A stretch of DNA of 27,183 nucleotides from assembly GCA_038253945.1 (NCBI GenBank), contig JBBSGR010000024.1, forward strand, positions 1-27,183. The letters run 5' to 3'. This DNA is from JBBRYW01 sp038253945 (GTDB lineage Bacteria > Actinomycetota > Thermoleophilia > Gaiellales > Gaiellaceae). The notes under the pieces were generated by a model that saw only the letters and a program-made list of their open reading frames with translations, did no database searches and had not been told where the DNA came from. Both the position numbers and the translations under genes were made by a program. Positions within the stretch are counted from its first letter, which is position 1, and each line of letters opens with the position of its first letter. Below, one piece after another: positions 22,785 to 27,183 of this stretch.

Positions 22785-23569
22785 CAGATGATGACCGGGA
22801 CGGTCCCGCCGTCTGCGCTCCATGCCGCTCCCGTCACATATCCGGCACGGTCGGAACAGAGAAACGTCACCACGGCGGCGATCTCCCCGGGCTCACCGAG
22901 ACGACCGAGCGGCCGGCCCGCCCCCACGCTCTCGAGTACTTGCTCCCGCGTCTTTCCGCTGCGCTCGGCCTGCTGGTCGGCAAGACCGCCCTGCCCGAGC
23001 CACGCCTCGGTTGCGGTCGGCCCGGGCGTGACCGCGTTGCACCGGATCCCGTCGCGGGCATACGTGTCCGCCACGAGGCGGGACAGCGAGAGGATGGCGG
23101 CCTTCGTGACCGAGTAGTTCGGCATACCGATGGACGGTCGCTTCCCCGACGTCGACGAGACATTGACGATCGTCCCCGTGCCCCGCTCCCGCATCCCGGG
23201 CAAGACCGCCCGGATGCAGCGGACGTAGCTCATCACGTTCAGCTGCCACATCTCATCCCACTGCAGGTCGGAGAGCTCCTCGAACGCCGCCTGGTAGGCG
23301 ATCCCGACGTTGTTCACCAGGCAGTCGATCCTGCCGAGGGCCGCGAGCGCCTCGGCAACGAGCGCTTCGGGAGCCGCGGGCTCGGCGAGTTCGCACACAA
23401 CTCCGAGGCTTGCACCCGCACGCCTGCGCGCACGGTCGACGCGCTCCGGATCACGGCCCGTAACGACCACGCGTGCTCCTTCCTCGGCGAGGAGCTCCGC
23501 CGTGGCAAGGCCGATCCCGCTCGTAGAGCCCGTGACGAGGCAGACGCGATCGGTGAGGCGAAGATCCAT
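22784..23569 (-). CDS. Short-chain dehydrogenase/reductase (SDR)
   Basis: 261 residues, a classical SDR using NAD(P)H. The cofactor motif TGSTSGIG is at 13-20, NNVG at 86-89, and the catalytic Ser139 (NVSSTSG), Tyr152 and Lys156 (YSVTK) are all present. PGPTATEAW follows the active site. The C-terminus (DRAGYVTGAAWSADGGT) is typical of 3-oxoacyl-ACP-reductase-like members. Asp/Arg residues after the second strand (TGRD) hint at NADP preference. It is the first gene of the operon leading to the methyltransferase, dgt and dnaG. There is no Shine-Dalgarno; a TACGCT box 8 nt before ATG suggests a leaderless message. The substrate is unknown. Confidence 0.9.
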   Translation of the reverse strand: MDLRLTDRVCLVTGSTSGIGLATAELLAEEGARVVVTGRDPERVDRARRRAGASLGVVCELAEPAAPEALVAEALAALGRIDCLVNNVGIAYQAAFEELSDLQWDEMWQLNVMSYVRCIRAVLPGMRERGTGTIVNVSSTSGKRPSIGMPNYSVTKAAILSLSRLVADTYARDGIRCNAVTPGPTATEAWLGQGGLADQQAERSGKTREQVLESVGAGRPLGRLGEPGEIAAVVTFLCSDRAGYVTGAAWSADGGTVPVII

Positions 23570-23590
23570 CGATCGGTAGCGTAGTTCGGG
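23569..23590. promoter_or_regulatory. Symmetric bidirectional promoter with overlapping -10 boxes
   Basis: The 20-nt gap between the divergent SDR and phosphatase starts holds TAGCGTA at 23577-23583. Read on the plus strand it gives TAGCGT, ending 7 nt before GTG 23590. Read on the minus strand it gives TACGCT, ending 8 nt before ATG 23569. Both fit TANNNT and both predict transcription starting at the start codon. Neither gene has a Shine-Dalgarno sequence. Any -35 sequences would lie inside the opposite gene. Confidence 0.5.
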
Positions 23591-24135
23591 TGACTACCAC
23601 CATCCTGCTGGCCCGACACGGCGAGACCGACTGGAACGCCGAGCGGCGCGTCCAGGGCCATACTGATCGACCACTGAACGCGAGAGGCCGCGAGCAAGCG
23701 CGCGCCCTCGCGGATCAGCTCGAGAGCGAGCAGCTGGATGCGATCTACTCGAGTGATCTCAGCCGGGCGTACGAGACGGCGCGGGCCGTAGCCGACCGGA
23801 GGGGGCTCGGCGTCACCATCGTCCCGGATCTACGGGAAAGGAACTTCGGGACGTGGGAAGGGCTAACCGACTTCGAGATCGCTGGGCGCTTTCCGGAATC
23901 CCGCAGCGGCCCCTGGGGCGACGGCGAAGGCCGGGACGAGATGGCTCGGCGAGTGATCGGAGCGCTGCGCCGAATAGCTCTTGGCCATCGAGGCGAGCGC
24001 GTCCTGGCCGTCTCGCACGGGGGGCCGCTGCGCGCGCTCCGAGCTCACTGCGGAGTTGAGGCCGAGAGTGTGATCGGAAACTGCCATGTCGCCCGCCTCG
24101 AGATCGAGCGCGAGCTCATTCGAGCAGTAGACTGA
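23590..24135 (+). CDS. Histidine phosphatase (phosphoglycerate-mutase-like)
   Basis: 181 residues of histidine phosphatase branch 1. The phosphohistidine motif LLARHGETDWN is at about 6-16, with VQGHTDRPLNARGREQA following. YSSDLSRAYETA supplies a phosphate-pocket Arg, LRERNFGTWEG the acid residue, and VSHGGPLRAL the second catalytic His. Members include cofactor-dependent mutases, alpha-ribazole phosphatases and broad phosphatases; the small size favours a phosphatase. The GTG start has no Shine-Dalgarno and is probably leaderless. It heads a plus-strand run with the small protein 3 nt downstream. Confidence 0.9.
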   Translation: MTTTILLARHGETDWNAERRVQGHTDRPLNARGREQARALADQLESEQLDAIYSSDLSRAYETARAVADRRGLGVTIVPDLRERNFGTWEGLTDFEIAGRFPESRSGPWGDGEGRDEMARRVIGALRRIALGHRGERVLAVSHGGPLRALRAHCGVEAESVIGNCHVARLEIERELIRAVD

Positions 24136-24138
24136 GCC

Positions 24139-24387
24139 GTGGTGGAGGACTACACCGGCCGGTACAAGGGAGAGCAGGTGGAGGTCGCCCTCTTCGGCGG
24201 CGATTACCAGGAGGGTGTTCTCACCGCGTATTGCTTCGTCGACGAAGTCGCGCACATCGAGCTGAACGGGCACATTCTGATTCCGTTGCAGAACGTCGCC
24301 TCCCTCCACTGCTCGAGCCGTTGCGACGCTCCCGAGCCCGACTGGCCGCCGCGCGGCTTTGCGGAGGACGAGCGCGACGAGGGATAA
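24139..24387 (+). CDS. Small conserved-looking protein, function unknown
   Basis: 82 residues, starting at GTG 24139 three bases after the phosphatase stop; a second GTG codon follows at once. The first 55 residues look like a compact beta-rich domain (YKGEQVEVALFGGDYQEGVL, then AHIELNGHILIPLQNVASLH), somewhat like an Sm/SH3-type barrel. The tail is charged and low in complexity (FAEDERDEG). I do not recognise the family. Tight spacing to the phosphatase and a 6-nt gap to the M48 gene support a real gene in an operon. Confidence 0.65.
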   Translation: MVEDYTGRYKGEQVEVALFGGDYQEGVLTAYCFVDEVAHIELNGHILIPLQNVASLHCSSRCDAPEPDWPPRGFAEDERDEG

Positions 24388-24393
24388 CGGACG

Positions 24394-25236
24394 ATGAGGA
24401 GCCGGCTCCTCATCGCGGTCAACCTTGCGAAGGCGTGCGCCGTTGCCGCCGCCCTCTGCGCCGTTCTCGGCGGTCTCGGCTGGATCCTCGGTGGGTACCG
24501 GGCCTTCTCGATCTCGCTCTTCTGCGGCCTCCTCATCGCCGGAGCGGCGTACTGGTATGCCGACCGTGCGGTCATGGGGATGGTCGGCGCGCGGGAGCTG
24601 CCGCTCGGGGAGGCGCCTGCGCTCCACTCGGCGCTCGAGCGCCTCGCCGCCAGGGGGAGGATCGTCAAGCCGCGCCTCTATCTGATCGACAACGGCTATC
24701 CGCACGCGCTTGCTGCGGGCCGGGGCGCCACGTCCTCGGCGATTGCGGTGAGCTCGGGGTTGCTCGGCTTCCTCGACCCTGCAGAGCTCGACGGTGTCCT
24801 CGCGCACGAGGTAGCGCACATTCGAAGCCGGGACGTCGTCGTCCAGTCGGCCGCTGTCATTCTCGCGGCCGCGCTCGTCGAGCTGACCCGAATCGGTGGC
24901 TGGCTGCAGCGCTTGCTCATCTTCTTGCTCGGCCCGATCGCGGCCGCCGTGGTTCACCTGCTCCTGTCGCCGAAGCGCGAGCTCAGGGCGGATCGCACCG
25001 CTGCTCTCCTCTGCGACTCACCCCACGGTCTCGCAGGCGCGCTGGTACGGCTCGAGCAGGCGGGCGAGCTCGTCGACTTCCGGGCGAACCCCGCGACCGA
25101 GCCGCTGTACACGGTCAATCCGTTCGACGAGCGCGGGCTCGCGGCGCTCTTTGCGACGCACCCGTCCGTAGGCGAGCGAGTGAGCCGTCTGCGGGCGCTC
25201 GATCCCGGCTGGCGTGAGAAGCTGCGGGCGGCATGA
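24394..25236 (+). CDS. M48 family membrane zinc metalloprotease (HtpX-like)
   Basis: 280 residues. Two N-terminal membrane helices (about 12-32 and 38-56) precede the catalytic domain. The zinc site is HEVAH at 138-142 (catalytic Glu139), with the third ligand Glu196 in KRELRADRTA. A further hydrophobic region (about 150-192) lies between them, as in HtpX. ATHPSVGERVSRL near the end is the usual HtpX-like tail. Such enzymes degrade misfolded membrane proteins. Its TGA overlaps the next start as ATGA, coupling it to the M24 protein, so a joint protein- or peptide-turnover role is possible. Confidence 0.9.
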   Translation: MRSRLLIAVNLAKACAVAAALCAVLGGLGWILGGYRAFSISLFCGLLIAGAAYWYADRAVMGMVGARELPLGEAPALHSALERLAARGRIVKPRLYLIDNGYPHALAAGRGATSSAIAVSSGLLGFLDPAELDGVLAHEVAHIRSRDVVVQSAAVILAAALVELTRIGGWLQRLLIFLLGPIAAAVVHLLLSPKRELRADRTAALLCDSPHGLAGALVRLEQAGELVDFRANPATEPLYTVNPFDERGLAALFATHPSVGERVSRLRALDPGWREKLRAA

Positions 25237-26420
25237 CGCTTGCAATCGCCCAGCACGAGTACGACGCGCGCTCCGCAGCGCTCGCGGAGCACCTCCGGTC
25301 TCGCGAGTTGTGTGCTGCCGTCCTGTTCGACAGCGCCTACGTCCTCTATTACACAGGGTTTGCGTTCGTCCCGACCGAGCGGCCGATCGCGCTCGTCGTG
25401 GACGCCGCGGGCGAGCGCGGGCTGCTCGTGCCGCGGCTCGAGCGGGAGCACGCCCAAGCAAATGCCGGCGTCGAGCACGTCGCGGACTACGCGGAGTATC
25501 CGTCGGAACGTCATCCGATGGAGACGCTCAAGCAGCTGCTGGAGAAGATGGCCGCCGGCGGGCCGCTCGGCGCCGACACCGACGGCTATCCGTGGATCTT
25601 CGGCTATCGCGGACCGACCCTCACGGAGCTGACGGGCTCCGAGCCGGAGCGTATCGCCGGCTTTGTCGAGGACGGGATGACGATCAAGAGCGAGGCCGAG
25701 ATCGAGCTGATCCGCGAGAGCGCGAAGTGGGGAAATCTCGCGCACTCATTGCTGCAGCGGTACACGCGCGCCGGACTCACGGAGACGGAGGTCACCCGAA
25801 GGGCGAGTACGGAGGCAACCCTGGCGATGCTGGACGCGATCGGCCCCCTCTACCGCGCGCAGAGCCCGTTCTCGGACGGTGCCGCCGCCGGCTACCGCGG
25901 TCAGATCGGCCGCAACGCGGCGATACCGCACGCCCTGGCGAACAACGTGACCTTCCAGCCCGGGGACGTGCTCGTCACGGGGGCGACCGCCCCTGTCTGG
26001 GGGTACTACTCCGAGCTCGAGCGCACGATGGTGCTTGGCTCGCCGACGGCCGATCAAAGGCGGATGTTCGAGCATATGGTGGCCCTCCAGGACACGGCCT
26101 TCGAGGCGCTGCGATCCGGTGCGCGCTGCTCGGACGTCGACCGAGCCGTGCGCGCCTACTACGACGAGCACGGGCTCTGGGACTACTGGAGGCATCACGT
26201 CGGCCATGCGATCGGGCTCCGGTACCACGAGGGGCCGTTCCTCGACATCGGCGACGACACCGAGATCCGGCCGGGAATGGTCTTCACGGTCGAGCCCGGG
26301 TTGTATTCCCCCGACCTCGGGGGCTTCCGGCATTCCGACACGGTCGTCGTGACCCGCGACGGGCTCGACTTTCTCACGTACTACCCGCGCGACCTCGAGA
26401 GCCTCACCCTGCCGGTCTGA
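25233..26420 (+). CDS. M24 family peptidase-like protein (Xaa-Pro peptidase/creatinase fold), variant metal site
   Basis: 395 residues: a creatinase N-terminal domain (about 8-145) and a 'pita-bread' M24 domain. His325 (HHVGHAIGL) and Glu354 (VFTVEPGLY) are kept. The other three canonical metal ligands are not. The first Asp is missing from DVLVTGATAP, the second is Glu261 (YYSELERT in place of SDxTRT), and the last Glu is Ser368 (GFRHSDTVVV in place of RIEDxV). This points to a subfamily with altered or no metal, as in creatinase, so a proline peptidase activity should not be assumed. It is coupled to the M48 gene by an ATGA overlap and ends 58 nt before the rRNA terminator on the opposite strand. 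Confidence 0.85.
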   Translation: MTLAIAQHEYDARSAALAEHLRSRELCAAVLFDSAYVLYYTGFAFVPTERPIALVVDAAGERGLLVPRLEREHAQANAGVEHVADYAEYPSERHPMETLKQLLEKMAAGGPLGADTDGYPWIFGYRGPTLTELTGSEPERIAGFVEDGMTIKSEAEIELIRESAKWGNLAHSLLQRYTRAGLTETEVTRRASTEATLAMLDAIGPLYRAQSPFSDGAAAGYRGQIGRNAAIPHALANNVTFQPGDVLVTGATAPVWGYYSELERTMVLGSPTADQRRMFEHMVALQDTAFEALRSGARCSDVDRAVRAYYDEHGLWDYWRHHVGHAIGLRYHEGPFLDIGDDTEIRPGMVFTVEPGLYSPDLGGFRHSDTVVVTRDGLDFLTYYPRDLESLTLPV

Positions 26421-26478
26421 GGGCGGCCGGATCGCCGCGAGCGCGTGGGCCGATCGGTCTTCCTCGGCCCAAGGCGCG

Positions 26479-26512
26479 AAAAAAGGCCCGAAGTCCGTCG
26501 GGACTCCGGGCC
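26479..26512 (-). terminator. Intrinsic terminator of the rRNA operon
   Basis: On the minus strand, a 12-bp stem (GGCCCGGAGTCC with GGACTTCGGGCC, one G-U pair) closes a CGAC loop and is followed directly by six T residues. It begins 7-8 nt after the 5S 3' end. It is the clearest terminator in the window. No T-run is present on the plus-strand side. Confidence 0.92.
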
Positions 26513-26518
26513 AAAGTA

Positions 26519-26635
<117 letters not shown>

Positions 26636-26694
26636 AGTCGTCAGGGTTTTCGCACCCTCAAAACTCCATAGTGGCTCGGCTCTGTGTTCAAAAT

Positions 26695-27183
<489 letters not shown>

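Overview
This is a GC-rich chromosomal window. No prophage, insertion sequence or CRISPR array is visible. Several things point to an actinobacterium, probably of the Thermoleophilia type: the very high third-position GC, tRNA genes without an encoded CCA, TANNNT-type -10 boxes placed 7-8 nt before start codons (leaderless genes), and the gene repertoire. The class assignment is an inference and was not checked against any database.

Layout. (1) 1-5653: the tail of an unidentified gene, a LysR-type regulator, a convergent FAD-linked oxidase, a tRNA-Leu(CAG), a large secreted subtilisin-like protease and a small membrane protein. (2) 5402-18140: a purine-degradation island. A minus-strand run reads Ca2+/cation antiporter, xanthine dehydrogenase FAD, 2Fe-2S and Mo subunits, adenine deaminase, a PGPGW membrane protein and the small membrane protein. 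The adjoining plus-strand genes are an 8-oxoguanine/guanine deaminase-like amidohydrolase, 5-hydroxyisourate hydrolase, OHCU decarboxylase, a membrane urate oxidase with a C-terminal cytochrome c (PuuD type) and a DUF3830 protein. A convergent allantoate amidohydrolase-like M20 enzyme closes the block, and a DUF2182 membrane protein sits inside it. (3) 18141-19486: a sparse stretch with tandem hairpins, a DUF4177 protein, a coding-like fragment, a VOC protein and tRNA-Asn(GTT). (4) 19531-23569: a minus-strand operon of SDR, a frameshifted methyltransferase, dgt and dnaG, joined by 1-nt overlaps or a 10-nt gap. (5) 23590-26420: a divergent plus-strand operon of histidine phosphatase, a small unknown protein, an M48 protease and an M24 peptidase-like protein. 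(6) 26479-27183: the 3' end of an rRNA operon on the minus strand (23S end, 5S, strong terminator).

How the genes work together. Adenine goes to hypoxanthine (Ade), and guanine or 8-oxoguanine is deaminated by the amidohydrolase. Hypoxanthine and xanthine go to urate (three-subunit XDH). Urate goes to 5-hydroxyisourate (PuuD, passing electrons through heme c instead of making peroxide directly), then to OHCU (HIU hydrolase), then to S-allantoin (OHCU decarboxylase). Allantoate is then attacked by the AllC-like enzyme. No allantoinase is visible. The DUF3830 protein at the end of the urate operon is the most interesting unassigned member.

The points most worth a second look are the urate operon with its DUF3830 passenger; a symmetric bidirectional promoter with two apparently leaderless divergent genes (23569-23590) and the same spacing before three other starts; a secreted protease that may begin at CTG; the frameshift in the methyltransferase; and an M24 protein that has lost several metal ligands.
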